A stretch of 64,000 nt of DNA from Paenibacillus sp. HGH0039 (GTDB lineage Bacteria; Bacillota; Bacilli; Paenibacillales; NBRC-103111): contig NZ_KE150412.1 in the NCBI RefSeq assembly GCF_000411255.1, positions 1,161,817-1,225,816 on the forward strand, read 5' to 3'. Of this stretch, positions 35,711-44,115 are shown one piece after another. The notes below the pieces were generated by a model. It worked only from the letters and a program-made list of their open reading frames with translations. It had not been told where the DNA came from and searched no databases. Position numbers and translations under genes: made by a program. Position 1 is the stretch's first letter. Each line of letters starts with the position of its first letter.

Positions 35711-35832
35711 GTCGGGTACGCCCCTTTCACCATGTCACTTGTTCCCGTGGGGAATCTATGTTCTCTATCGTTCTATTGTAACATAAGTAGCGAGAGGGGG
35801 GGCAAGCGGCGGACATGGGACTATTTTCAATT

Positions 35833-36057
35833 TTAGCCGTTCAAAGCCCGCGTTCCTTGATTGATTTCCGGTTCGTTCGTCACGCTGTTAGGGTTGTTGG
35901 TTAAACTTCCGAAGCTGTCGCCCGGCGAAAACGCTGCGGCTCCTCCGCTCATTTTGTTGTTGCTGGACATCACGATATAAGCGGTATTTCCGATTTGAAC
36001 GTTGGAACTGTTAGAGACACTGTTGATTTTGATACTCCCGACAATGGAACCCACCAT
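35833..36057 (-). CDS. GerPF/GerPA-family spore germination protein
   Basis: The 74-aa product begins with VGSIVGSIKINSVS and contains SNVQIGNT, matching the small GerPA/GerPF spore-coat proteins that help germinants pass the coat. I chose the ATG at 36057, about 6 nt after GGAGGGGG; an upstream extension to 36114 lacks support. In Bacillus these proteins are coded in the gerPABCDEF operon, whereas here the gene stands alone. It marks the organism as a spore former. Expression late in the mother cell is expected from the family, but I did not identify a sigma-K promoter. Confidence 0.88.
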   Translation of the reverse strand: MVGSIVGSIKINSVSNSSNVQIGNTAYIVMSSNNKMSGGAAAFSPGDSFGSLTNNPNSVTNEPEINQGTRALNG

Positions 36058-36183
36058 CCGAACCCCCTCCAAACCAGACTGACCGTGTTTCATTGTATGT
36101 ACGAGAGGGCCCAAGTGTCACTTTCCCGCTTTATTTCCTTCCATATGGAGGGGCGCTTTGGCGGAAAGGTTTTTTTCGCATCA

Positions 36184-36207
36184 AAAAAGGCGGTCCGAAG
36201 ACCGCCC
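36184..36207 (-). terminator. Terminator after the GNAT gene at 36272-36706
   Basis: On the minus strand a perfect GGCGGTC / GACCGCC stem with a TTCG tetraloop is followed by TTTTTTG. Confidence 0.95.
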
Positions 36208-36271
36208 CACTCATCACGTTTGCCGGTAGAAACGCAGGCACGCGTCCCGTTTCTGAAGGAAACGCCTCCGC

Positions 36272-36706
36272 TTACTCTTGCTCTTCCGGCTCTGCCTCGT
36301 AGCGGCAGACGAATCTTTCCGTGCCGGGGTATTTCTCTCCCAGCGAACTTACCGTAAAGCCGATGCTGCGGTAAAAATCGACGGCGTCCTCGTCCGTCTC
36401 CGCCACGATTTCCCGGGGCTTTTTCAGCTGGATCAGCTCCAGGATCTGTCCCCGGCCGTAACCGGCCCCCCTGCACTCCGGATGCACGGCCAAATGGTGG
36501 ATCGTCAGAGTCCCTTCCGCATCCGCCGAAAAGCCGACCAGCCCGATAAGGTCTCCCTCCGATTCGTATCCGTACAGCTCGCGCTCCGGTGCCTGCCCGT
36601 AGAACCGCACCGCTTCTTCCACGGATTCAGGGTCCGGAAACACGGCATAGCCCAGCAGTTCCCTGACTTTTTCCTGATCCGTGTGCGATTTTATATGTTT
36701 GAGCAT
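36272..36706 (-). CDS. GNAT-family N-acetyltransferase
   Basis: The 144-aa product has the GNAT pattern: a beta strand LTIHHLAVHPECRG, then the acetyl-CoA loop GAGYGRGQILEL (R/Q-x-x-G-x-G/A type), and the late DFYRSIGF segment. The substrate is unknown. The ATG at 36706 lies 6 nt after GGAGGG; an upstream ATG at 36724 would add six residues and is less likely. It is a single gene ended by its own terminator. Confidence 0.88.
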   Translation of the reverse strand: MLKHIKSHTDQEKVRELLGYAVFPDPESVEEAVRFYGQAPERELYGYESEGDLIGLVGFSADAEGTLTIHHLAVHPECRGAGYGRGQILELIQLKKPREIVAETDEDAVDFYRSIGFTVSSLGEKYPGTERFVCRYEAEPEEQE

Positions 36707-36954
36707 GGAAATCCCTCCATTCATAGTCCGTATAATTTCATAAAATTTTTAAAATAACGATCTGTTAGTTAGTGTCCGTTGTTTGCTTGGTGTATGTATA
36801 GAGCCCATCAACTTACCGTCCGGCCGTAACTCGCCGCACCCCTTACAAGCATGCCTGTCCGTGCGTCAAGTATACGTGTTCGGGGCTATCCGGCCGACCG
36901 CCCTGTCGATCCGAAGCCATTTGCTTTAAGCTTTCCGGCGTAAGCCTATCCCGT

Positions 36955-37878
36955 CTACCCGATGTAAGGCAGGAGGTAGATGACGAGCGTAACCGTAAAC
37001 ATGCTGAGCACGGTAGACATAAACACGGCCTGCGAAGAAAACTCCGGCTCGTTGTCGTACTCGACCGCCAGCAGGACACTGCTGAGGGAGGTCGGCACGG
37101 CGCAGGACAGGACAAGCGCTTGCGCCATCACGCCATGAAGTCCCAGCAGGCAGACGACGCCCAGACCGATCAGCGGGCCCATGCACAGCCGAAGGAAATT
37201 CGACCAGAGCACGTCGGAGAACCGGAAGGTCCACTTCATGCTGCCGAGCTGGACACCCAAGGTGAGCAGAGCCGTCGCCATAAAGCCGTCCGCGATATAA
37301 TGCAGCGGAATATTAAGCGGCTGGGGCACCGCGATCTGATAATGACGCAGAACGAAAGCAAGCGGAATCATGTAAATCGTCGGCAGATAGGCGACCGTTT
37401 TCAGCATATCTTTCCAGCTGCTCTTATGGGCGTTTACGTTGTAAACACCGAGCGTATTGGGCAGCAGATTCTGCATCATCATCACGATCATTTGCACGGA
37501 CAGGGTGAACGCATCCCCGACAAATACCATCTGATTGAGCGGAATCGCGTAATTGGCGCTGTTGTAGAAAATAATGCTGTTGCGCATGGCTCCTTTCATT
37601 CCGCCCTTGTACCTGCGGATGCGCACGAACAATTCGGTCATCACGGAAATGGCTGTGAAAAACAGCAGGAAGAACAAAAGCACCTGACCGAGAATCGCCA
37701 CGGATAACTCCGATTCGGACAGCTTGACGAAAACCAGCGCAGGAGCAAATACGTAAAAATTCAATTTCGACAACGTCTTAATATCCAGGCGGAACGCCCG
37801 GAACATCGCCGCGCCGATCAGAATCATTACCGCCAGCGGCACGATATTGTTGAGAAAGATATGTATAAAATAGGTCAT
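36955..37878 (-). CDS. AEC-family (auxin efflux carrier-like) transporter
   Basis: The 307-aa product is almost fully hydrophobic with about ten helices in two halves, as in the AEC/BART group (for example MleP malate permeases). Useful marks are ASN-like residues NSANYAIPLNQMVF in the first half and CAVPTSLSSVLLAVEYDNEPEFSSQAVF in the second. Bacterial AEC members carry malate, other organic acids or amino acids; the substrate here cannot be told. The ribosome binding site before 37878 is weak. The 248 bp between its stop and the GNAT gene holds no gene that I can see. Confidence 0.88.
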   Translation of the reverse strand: MTYFIHIFLNNIVPLAVMILIGAAMFRAFRLDIKTLSKLNFYVFAPALVFVKLSESELSVAILGQVLLFFLLFFTAISVMTELFVRIRRYKGGMKGAMRNSIIFYNSANYAIPLNQMVFVGDAFTLSVQMIVMMMQNLLPNTLGVYNVNAHKSSWKDMLKTVAYLPTIYMIPLAFVLRHYQIAVPQPLNIPLHYIADGFMATALLTLGVQLGSMKWTFRFSDVLWSNFLRLCMGPLIGLGVVCLLGLHGVMAQALVLSCAVPTSLSSVLLAVEYDNEPEFSSQAVFMSTVLSMFTVTLVIYLLPYIG

Positions 37879-38000
37879 GCTTTCATCACTTCTCGTCAGT
37901 TAGTCGGGAAAGATAAATCGGATAACCAAACCCATATATGGTAAAATAACCAAGAACAATCGAAATCGGTTCCCTATTAAGCAAGAAAGGAGGTAAACGA

Positions 38001-38354
38001 ATGAAAAAAATCGTCGTCCTGATCTTTGCCGCTTTTTTCGCTTTTTCCGCCAACGCATCGGCAGCCTATACGGCCGTCTCCCAAGACCTGTACGTCAGCC
38101 AGGCCTCGCCGCACAAAGCGAGCATAGGACTGTGGAGCGCAACGAACGAGGTCGTCCAGCTAACGGTTTATTCCAAAAGCCCGAACGGACAGCTGAGTCC
38201 CGTCTACTCCAAAAGCGTAGCTATCGGTCCGGCTGTTCCCAGCCCGGTTGAACTGTCCGTAGGTTACTTGGCCCCGGGAACGTATGTTATTAAAGGAGAG
38301 TTCCAAGGCAGTTACGGCAGCTTGGGTCCCGTCAGTCTGTATCCGTCTTTTTAA
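38001..38354 (+). CDS. Small secreted protein of unknown function
   Basis: The 117-aa product has a clear signal peptide (MKKI, hydrophobic core to about residue 17, then ANASA before Ala) and a mature part of about 95 residues rich in Ser, Tyr, Val and Pro, with alternating hydrophobic residues that suggest an all-beta fold. I recognise no family. The start has a strong AAAGGAGG site 7 nt upstream, and a terminator follows, so this is a real single-gene unit on the plus strand in a mostly minus-strand region. Confidence 0.8.
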   Translation: MKKIVVLIFAAFFAFSANASAAYTAVSQDLYVSQASPHKASIGLWSATNEVVQLTVYSKSPNGQLSPVYSKSVAIGPAVPSPVELSVGYLAPGTYVIKGEFQGSYGSLGPVSLYPSF

Positions 38355-38375
38355 AACAGGCACGTGAAAACGCAG

Positions 38376-38408
38376 CAACCACTGATCGTTTCTCAGTGGT
38401 TGTTTTTT
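38376..38408 (+). terminator. Terminator of the small secreted protein gene
   Basis: The stem AACCACTGA / TCAGTGGTT with a short loop is followed by GTTTTTTG on the plus strand. Confidence 0.92.
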
Positions 38409-38421
38409 GTTTTCGCTGTTT

Positions 38422-38697
38422 TTAGTCGGCCTTCAGCGCTCTTCCCTTTTCATCGAGAAAAAATTTCGCCTTCCGGACAGTATCTTCTTTAACCATAATC
38501 ACTCTTCTGACCGAGGGATCCGATTTATCGACTTTCGTTTCCCAGCCGTCCGTATTCACCAGTTCCAAAATCTCGTCCAGGCTCATGGATTTATATCCGT
38601 AAAAGCCGCTTAGTCCGGCCCATTCTTTCAAAAGGACCTTAACCCGGTAATCCAGCTTGTCCAGCGACTCGCCGCCTGCGTTCTTTCTTTTACCCAT
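38422..38697 (-). CDS. Small conserved-looking cytoplasmic protein, unknown function
   Basis: The 91-aa product is charged and soluble, with no signal or membrane segment. It reads as two short helix-rich parts: one around LDYRVKVLLKEWAGL and one around LDEILELVNTDGWE, then a basic C-terminus. I do not recognise the family. I prefer the ATG at 38697 because AGGGGAG lies about 9 nt upstream; the ATG at 38703 is too close. It lies 56 bp downstream of the NucB-like gene on the same strand and may share its transcript. Confidence 0.7.
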   Translation of the reverse strand: MGKRKNAGGESLDKLDYRVKVLLKEWAGLSGFYGYKSMSLDEILELVNTDGWETKVDKSDPSVRRVIMVKEDTVRKAKFFLDEKGRALKAD

Positions 38698-38753
38698 CTT
38701 CATTAACTCCCCTGTGTGTGCAAATTAAAATCCGTCAATGATGTTCCGACTCT

Positions 38754-39203
38754 TCACTTTACCACGATCTCGACCCGCGTTCCATCGGGAAGTTTATCTA
38801 GCTGATTGCCGATCCAAGATCCGGCCCCCCGGTTGTCCGCGGGTTTGATGTAAGCGATATCCGCTCCCTTGCCGCCTTCGGCGCACATCGCCATCGGCCA
38901 TTCGTCGCGGTCGTAATTTTTTTTGGTCGCGACACCGGCCAGGGACTGCCTGCGGTTCTCTTCGGCTCCCTTCCGGTCGATCGTGCAGACGGGCGAAGCT
39001 CCTTTTGCCACCGCGTCTTTGATGTGCTTGGCGGTTTCGGGATACTTGTCGCTCGGGAAATAGATCGTCTGGTCGACAGAAGTGCTCTTGCCCGCCCCGC
39101 CGTCGAACAAACCGGTGTTTTTGGCGACGACCGAGACGAGAACAATCAGCAGAAAAAGAAAAATCGAGGCCGTTTTCTTGTTCTTTTTTCGTGTTTTGGT
39201 CAT
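38754..39203 (-). CDS. NucB-like secreted deoxyribonuclease
   Basis: The 149-aa product has an N-terminal basic and hydrophobic export segment (about residues 10-30) and then the NucB/DNA-entry-nuclease core. Visible family motifs are CTIDRKGAEENRR, the catalytic DRDEWPMAMC and PADNRGAGSWIGN. Two cysteines (one before TIDR and one after PMAM) may pair. NucB of B. subtilis is an extracellular sporulation-associated DNase that also disperses biofilms. The start is uncertain; the ATG at 39203 has a GGATGGA stretch upstream, while 39218 has none. Confidence 0.88.
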   Translation of the reverse strand: MTKTRKKNKKTASIFLFLLIVLVSVVAKNTGLFDGGAGKSTSVDQTIYFPSDKYPETAKHIKDAVAKGASPVCTIDRKGAEENRRQSLAGVATKKNYDRDEWPMAMCAEGGKGADIAYIKPADNRGAGSWIGNQLDKLPDGTRVEIVVK

Positions 39204-39270
39204 GGTTTCCATCCGCATTCTATGTAGTGGCTATCCTTGCCATTGTATCATACAAACGCGCTTTCCGGAC

Positions 39271-39309
39271 GCAAAAAAAACCGCCGCAGGGCTTCGCCCC
39301 GTGCGGTTT
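39271..39309 (-). terminator. Terminator of the DinB-family gene
   Basis: On the minus strand AAACCGCACGGGGC / GCCCTGCGGCGGTTT (imperfect) with a GAA loop is followed by TTTTTTTTG. Confidence 0.88.
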
Positions 39310-39329
39310 ATTCCGTCAGCCGCCGCTTA

Positions 39330-39860
39330 TCAGCGGTTGGCTTCGCGGATTCTTTTGAGCTGATTGACGTGGGCCGTCTCGTGGATGGCGATAAAATGCG
39401 CCCACTGGGTGGCGTTCATTTCAAAACCCGACGGATGCGGGAACAGAAGATCGTTGGTGTTCCGTTCGGCCAGCTTCGGGATGAGCGCCTTCGTCGCCGC
39501 TCGCACTTCATCCAGCTTTTGCAGCGCTTCTTCGTAAGACAAGGTGCCCGTAGGCTTGGCCGGGTCCGGAGCCTCGATCTTTTTGCCGATCATTCCGCTG
39601 GCTTGCAGAATGCCCATCACGTCCGTCACCTTCTCGTCCAGCGGTTCGGAAGGTCCGGCCGGCGTTTGACCCACAACCTGCTTAAGCTGATAGAGGATCA
39701 TTCCTTCCAGCTTCGCCAGATGCTCCACCACTTCGGTCACATTCCAGCCGTCCGGCTTCTCACGGAGCTGCTTTTCGTCCGGGCCGAACGAATTCAGAAC
39801 TTCCGTAAGCTGGCGGCGCACATGATCCATATAAGGCACAATATCTTTAAAGGCTACCAA
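39330..39860 (-). CDS. DinB-family (YfiT-like) putative metal-dependent protein
   Basis: The 176-aa product looks like a four-helix bundle of the DinB/YfiT superfamily. The expected His residues appear in EVVEHLAKLEG (after helix 1) and AIHETAHVNQLKRI (helix 4). Members include bacillithiol and mycothiol transferases and DNA-damage-induced proteins; which applies here cannot be said. The start is TTG at 39860, about 6 nt after GGAGGGG, with no closer ATG. Confidence 0.85.
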   Translation of the reverse strand: MVAFKDIVPYMDHVRRQLTEVLNSFGPDEKQLREKPDGWNVTEVVEHLAKLEGMILYQLKQVVGQTPAGPSEPLDEKVTDVMGILQASGMIGKKIEAPDPAKPTGTLSYEEALQKLDEVRAATKALIPKLAERNTNDLLFPHPSGFEMNATQWAHFIAIHETAHVNQLKRIREANR

Positions 39861-39943
39861 ACTAATCCCCTCCGGGTTTCGTATTGTTCTGCTTGTCTGT
39901 TTTGCTTTGTCCTCTATTGTACCACTCCGGATGCCGGAATAAA

Positions 39944-39968
39944 AAAAGCCGGAGACCGCGGTCAGCGG
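39944..39968 (-). terminator. Terminator overlapping the end of the rRNA methyltransferase gene
   Basis: On the minus strand AGCCG..GACC / GGTC..CGGCT, with two mismatches, is followed by TTTTTTT. The stop codon of the gene lies in the left arm. Confidence 0.65.
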
Positions 39969-41326
39969 CTCCGTACTTCAAAAATGGCAAACTTCAGATA
40001 ATTTCCTTCGTCGACCCCGAGCAGGCGCGGATGATCTTTGCCCGCGGCGCGGAATTCGACCAGCCGGAGTATCTTCCCGGCATCGACGGCGGCCGCATGG
40101 ACAGTCTCCAGGAACAGCTCCGGCGCCATGTGGTACGAGCAGGAAGCCGTCACCAGATAACCGCCTTCGTTGACCAGCTTCATCCCGTGCAGGTTAATGT
40201 CCTTGTAGCCGCGGCAGGCGCCCTCGACGGCGCTGCGCGTCTTCGCGAACGCGGGCGGATCGAGAATGACAACGTCCCACGTCCGTCCTTCCCCGACGGG
40301 TTTGGAGGTGTCGACCTTCGCGCCTTGTCCGGCCTGCGCTCTCTGTCGCCGTTCCTCGACTCCCTTCACCTGCTTGCGCAGGTAATCGAAAGCGTCGGCC
40401 ACGACGAATTCGACCCGGTCTTCAAACCCGTTCAGCGACACGTTCGTACGGGCGCTCTCCACCGCATGCTCGGAAATGTCCAGGCAAGTGACTTTCTTCG
40501 CCCCGTATTTGCACGCATGCAGCGTAAAGCTGCCGGTATGCGAGAAGCATTCGAGCACCGTGGCCCCGTCCCAGTACGGGAACGTGACGACTTTGCCGTT
40601 CGCGTTAACCGGCAGGCGCCGCATCTGTCCCTCGTGCTCCACCTCGCGGACCGCGATGCCGCTTTCGGCTCCCCAGCCCGTCATAAGCGGCTCGGTTGCC
40701 GCGCGGTTTTCCCGCTGGTCGAAGAAATAGCCCGTCTTCTGTCCCTGCTCGATATCGACCTCGATATGAAGACCGTTCTCGAGAATACGGACATAACGCG
40801 GACATTCCCCGTAAAGCGGACCCGTGGTCTGCGTCAGACCCTCCAGCTCCCTCACCGGCACGTCGCTGCGCTCGTAAATGCCCTGCGGCGCGAACACTTC
40901 CACCAAAGCCGCCGTGATCGCTTCCCGGCACACATCCATGCCGAGCGTCAAAATCTGCACCACGAGAACGTCCGCAAATTTATCGACGGTAAGCCCGGGC
41001 AGAAAATCCGCTTCCCCGTATACGAGACGGTAAGAATCCGAATCCTGCAAAAACCGCGCCCGGTGTCTGGCGCAGCGCCCGAAACGCTCGACAAAAAACT
41101 CCTTCGTCATCGCTTCAAGCGGTTTATAGCTGACTACCCGTCCGGTAATCTGGGACTTCGGATTGTAGTATGCCGACGCGAGCGGCTGCCCGGCATGGGT
41201 CCGCACTTCCACGACCTGTCCGGGAACGGGTTCGCCTTCCACGCGTTCGATTTCGCTTGCGAAGATCCAGGGATGACCCTGTTCAAGCCGTTTTTTTCTT
41301 TTTTTCTGTAAGACGATTGCTGCCAT
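39962..41326 (-). CDS. Class I rRNA methyltransferase of the RlmI/YwbD group (PUA domain)
   Basis: The 454-aa product has an N-terminal PUA RNA-binding domain (residues about 1-75, GHPWIFASEIE) and a Rossmann methyltransferase domain (about 190-454) with the SAM loop ECFSHTGSFTLHA, the catalytic-type DPPAFAK and the late ASCSYH motif. This is the pattern of 23S rRNA methylases of the RlmI/RlmK/YwbD group; the exact target base is unknown. It is longer than RlmI (about 395 aa), partly because of a charged insert after FDYLRKQV. The ATG at 41326 follows an AGGAGGAAGGAG stretch. Confidence 0.92.
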   Translation of the reverse strand: MAAIVLQKKRKKRLEQGHPWIFASEIERVEGEPVPGQVVEVRTHAGQPLASAYYNPKSQITGRVVSYKPLEAMTKEFFVERFGRCARHRARFLQDSDSYRLVYGEADFLPGLTVDKFADVLVVQILTLGMDVCREAITAALVEVFAPQGIYERSDVPVRELEGLTQTTGPLYGECPRYVRILENGLHIEVDIEQGQKTGYFFDQRENRAATEPLMTGWGAESGIAVREVEHEGQMRRLPVNANGKVVTFPYWDGATVLECFSHTGSFTLHACKYGAKKVTCLDISEHAVESARTNVSLNGFEDRVEFVVADAFDYLRKQVKGVEERRQRAQAGQGAKVDTSKPVGEGRTWDVVILDPPAFAKTRSAVEGACRGYKDINLHGMKLVNEGGYLVTASCSYHMAPELFLETVHAAAVDAGKILRLVEFRAAGKDHPRLLGVDEGNYLKFAIFEVRSR

Positions 41327-41489
41327 TGTAAGGCTCCTTCCTCCTGCCAAAACCCCCGTCCTGCCTGGACGGGAAGCACTTCAATTCGATTGCGGCGCGA
41401 AGGGGTGCTTGTCATGCCCTCCGCTGTCCGCTCATATACTTCTAAGACAACCCGTTCTCCACGGAATAACGATCAAAGGAGCAGGACCT

Positions 41490-42755
41490 ATGTGGCTATC
41501 ACTGGCTCTCCCCCTACTCGCGGGGCTGTCTGTCTTCTTATTCGGGATGAAAATGATGGAGCTGGCCTTAAACCAGTTGGCCGGGCCCCAAATATACCGG
41601 TTTCTCGAAACCGCCACCCGGACCCCGGCCCACGGCCTCGTCACCGGAACCGCGCTGACGGCGCTGCTCCAAAGCAGCAGCGCCGTCACGGTGATCTCGA
41701 TCGGCCTGGTCAACGCCGGCGTCCTGACTTTCCCGAGAACGCTCGGCATCATTCTCGGCACGAACATCGGCACGTGCCTGACGACCGAGCTGATCGGGCT
41801 CAACCTCGGCGCAGCCGCGCTGCCGCTGCTGCTGGCGTCCAGCGCCGTGTGGCTCGCCAGCTGGCTGCCGGGCCCGGCCCGGGGTCGGCAGCCAGCTGGC
41901 GCGGCGGCCCGCGGCGGAAACAGGCCCGGCGGCTACGCTTTCGGCGGCGCAAAGACGGGCCCGGCCGGTACTCCGGCGCCGGCTACGCGAGGCGGCGGGA
42001 TCGCGGAGGGACGGCCTGCCGGCTCAGCGCGTACAGGCGATGGCCCCGCAGCCGATTGCCCGGCGCCGGACCGCGCTCGTCCGCCGGTGCGCTCGGCAGC
42101 GCCCGCTTCCTCCCCCCCGCATGATGTTGTCCGGCCGGCTTCGCGGCAGGCCGGCGCCCGTGGCCCCGCACAGGAGCCGCCCGCCGGGCGCGGCTGGCTG
42201 CACGCCGTCCGCTATGCGGCGCTGGCCGCGGCCGGCTTCGCCCTGGTGCTGATCGGCATCCGGATCATGCAGAGCATCGGTCCGGCACTCCAGCATCAGG
42301 GCCTGTTCGCCTGGTTTATCGAGCAGGCCCGGGTCAGCCTGCTGTGGGGCGTCATCGCCGGCGCGGTCGTCGCCGCTCTGATCCACAGCTCCAGCGCGGT
42401 CATCGTGATGGCGATGGGCTTTGCGGCAAGCGGGGTCATATCGCCTGAGCTCGGCATCGCCGTCACCTTGGGCTCCAACGTCGGGACGTGCGTAACCGCC
42501 TGGCTCGCCAGCATCGGAGGCACGCGGGCAGGCGTGTTCGTAGCCTGGTCGCATATTTTGCTCAACGTAGGAGGCACGGTGCTCTTCTTCCCGCTGATCG
42601 GCCTGCTTCATGAGGTCTCGACTTGGATGACCGCCGATCCGTCGGCGCAAATCGCCCGTGCCCAGACTCTTTTTAACGTGGCCAGTTCGCTGATTGCGCT
42701 GCCGTTCTGCTATCTCCCCTTCAGTAGGAAGAAGAACCTGCAGCCCCGGACATAA
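41490..42755 (+). CDS. Na/Pi cotransporter family protein with a long internal low-complexity insert
   Basis: The 421-aa product has the two inverted repeats of NptA-type transporters, each with its signature: QSSSAVTVIS at residues 61-70 and HSSSAVIVMA in the second half, plus GTNIGTCLT and GSNVGTCVTA. These proteins import phosphate with sodium. Between the halves (residues about 128-235) is an Ala/Gly/Pro/Arg-rich stretch unlike a transporter domain. Without 111 codons bounded by a 9-bp direct repeat the protein would be 310 aa, close to the family's usual size. The ATG at 41490 lies after AAAGGAGCAGGA; the open frame upstream has no ribosome binding site. Its 3' end overlaps the convergent deoC by 35 bp. 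Confidence 0.9.
   Translation: MWLSLALPLLAGLSVFLFGMKMMELALNQLAGPQIYRFLETATRTPAHGLVTGTALTALLQSSSAVTVISIGLVNAGVLTFPRTLGIILGTNIGTCLTTELIGLNLGAAALPLLLASSAVWLASWLPGPARGRQPAGAAARGGNRPGGYAFGGAKTGPAGTPAPATRGGGIAEGRPAGSARTGDGPAADCPAPDRARPPVRSAAPASSPPHDVVRPASRQAGARGPAQEPPAGRGWLHAVRYAALAAAGFALVLIGIRIMQSIGPALQHQGLFAWFIEQARVSLLWGVIAGAVVAALIHSSSAVIVMAMGFAASGVISPELGIAVTLGSNVGTCVTAWLASIGGTRAGVFVAWSHILLNVGGTVLFFPLIGLLHEVSTWMTADPSAQIARAQTLFNVASSLIALPFCYLPFSRKKNLQPRT
41855..41901. repeat. Perfect 15-bp inverted repeat inside the Na/Pi cotransporter gene
   Basis: CGCCAGCTGGCTGCC (41855-41869) and GGCAGCCAGCTGGCG (41887-41901) are exact inverse complements with a 17-nt GC-rich loop. They sit exactly where the transporter sequence gives way to the low-complexity insert. 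Confidence 0.92.
41860..42201. repeat. 9-bp direct repeats flanking the 333-bp insert
   Basis: GCTGGCTGC occurs at 41860-41868 and at 42193-42201. The offset is 333 bp, exactly 111 codons, and excision between the copies would keep the frame and join SWL directly to HAV in the next membrane segment. Confidence 0.75.
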
Positions 42756-43398
42756 GGGCGACGCCGGAGCTTGTGCCCAGACGCTGCGCTCCGGCTTCTA
42801 TCATGCTGCGGGCCGTTTCCAGATCGCGGACACCGCCGGAAGCCTTGACACGGACGGCTGCGGATACGGATAGCCGCATAAGACGCACGTGCTCTACAGT
42901 CGCTCCTCCGGGCCCGAATCCGGTCGAGGTTTTCACGAAAGCGGCACCGGCTTCTTCGGCAAGACGGCAGGCAAGCACAATCTGTTCGTCGCTCAGAAAT
43001 CCCGTCTCCAGAATCACCTTCACGATCGCCCGGCCTTTCACGGCATCCACGACTTGCCGGATATCGTCCCGCACCGCTTCGGCGTTTCCTTCCAGCAGGC
43101 TGCCCACCGCCAGAACCATATCAATCTCTTCCGCTCCGTACTCCGCCGCTTTTGCCGCTTCGAAAGCTTTGACTTCCGGCAGAGACGCACCGAGAGGAAA
43201 ACCGACAACCGCGCATACTTTCACCGCGGTGCCCTGAAGCTCCTCTCTGCACAGGGGCACCCATCCGCTGTTCACGCACACGCTGTAGAAGCCAAACTCC
43301 TTCGCTTCCCCGCAAAGCTTACGGATATCGCCGCTCCGCGCTTCCGGTTTTAAGAGCGTATGGTCGATATAAGACGCCAGATCGCCGGCCGCCGTCAT
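42721..43398 (-). CDS. deoC: Deoxyribose-phosphate aldolase
   Basis: The 225-aa product cleaves 2-deoxyribose 5-phosphate to glyceraldehyde 3-phosphate and acetaldehyde. It has the class I aldolase marks: IDHTLLKPEA at the N-terminus, VKVILETGFL, and the Schiff-base Lys in FVKTSTGFGPGGAT, then VKASGGVRD. The length is typical. Its ATG overlaps the stop of the upstream Nudix gene by 4 nt (ATGA), so translation is coupled, and its 3' end overlaps the convergent transporter gene. The usual deo neighbours are absent. Confidence 0.96.
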   Translation of the reverse strand: MTAAGDLASYIDHTLLKPEARSGDIRKLCGEAKEFGFYSVCVNSGWVPLCREELQGTAVKVCAVVGFPLGASLPEVKAFEAAKAAEYGAEEIDMVLAVGSLLEGNAEAVRDDIRQVVDAVKGRAIVKVILETGFLSDEQIVLACRLAEEAGAAFVKTSTGFGPGGATVEHVRLMRLSVSAAVRVKASGGVRDLETARSMIEAGAQRLGTSSGVALMSGAAGSSSY

Positions 43399-43829
43399 AC
43401 GAGCCTCACCTCGTATCCGAGTTTTTGCAAAGCCGCAAGCACAACCCCGTCGTTGTTATCGTATCCCGATTCCGCCTGCCTCTTCCAAGCGGTTTCCGGA
43501 CTCATCCATTCCACTCCGCTGATTTCTTCGATCTGAGCCTGCAGATCGCCGCCGACCGCTTCCACCAGATAATAGTGAACTTCCTTCTCCACGGTACCGT
43601 GCTCCGGATGCTCGTAACGGTACGAGATCACATCCAGCGGTTCCACGATCCGGCCCGTAATGCCGGTTTCCTCCGCGATTTCCCGCAGCGCCGTCTCCTC
43701 TATCGTTTCGCCCGGCTCCATCTTTCCTTTGGGCAGCGTCATTTTCCCGAAACGGTCCTGAATCAGCTGCACCTCCGTGCGTTCCTCCTGCTTGCGGAAC
43801 ACAACGCCGCCTCCCGAAATCTCCTTCAT
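43395..43829 (-). CDS. Nudix hydrolase
   Basis: The 144-aa product carries a full Nudix box G-x5-E-x7-R-E-x2-E-E-x-G (GKMEPGE...REIAEETGI) at about residues 35-57. Such enzymes hydrolyse nucleoside diphosphates linked to another group; the substrate here is unknown. The ATG at 43829 is preferred, with AAGGA about 8 nt upstream; an ATG at 43838 is too close to the site. It is coupled to deoC by a 4-nt overlap, which hints at a shared role in nucleotide salvage or cleaning. Confidence 0.9.
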   Translation of the reverse strand: MKEISGGGVVFRKQEERTEVQLIQDRFGKMTLPKGKMEPGETIEETALREIAEETGITGRIVEPLDVISYRYEHPEHGTVEKEVHYYLVEAVGGDLQAQIEEISGVEWMSPETAWKRQAESGYDNNDGVVLAALQKLGYEVRLV

Positions 43830-44115
43830 CGGAACCATCCTTTCCAGCCTCCGGCCTGTGCCGGGGTCATTCTTTACATTCTAACGAATAAACAGGGAGA
43901 CAAGCAACGGAAAGAAGCCGACGGAGCTTCTTTTTTTGCGTGAAATTTTCGAAGCTTTCCGGTTAGCGGAAAACTTAGACGCTTTCTTTAGATAAGAAGC
44001 TTTTAAAATTATGTTTATAAAATCTTAATCTGGAATATATTGCTTAAAAATATTTTATTTTGTTTAATTATATATGGGTATGTTGCCCAAATTTACATTT
44101 TACAGGAGGTAACTT

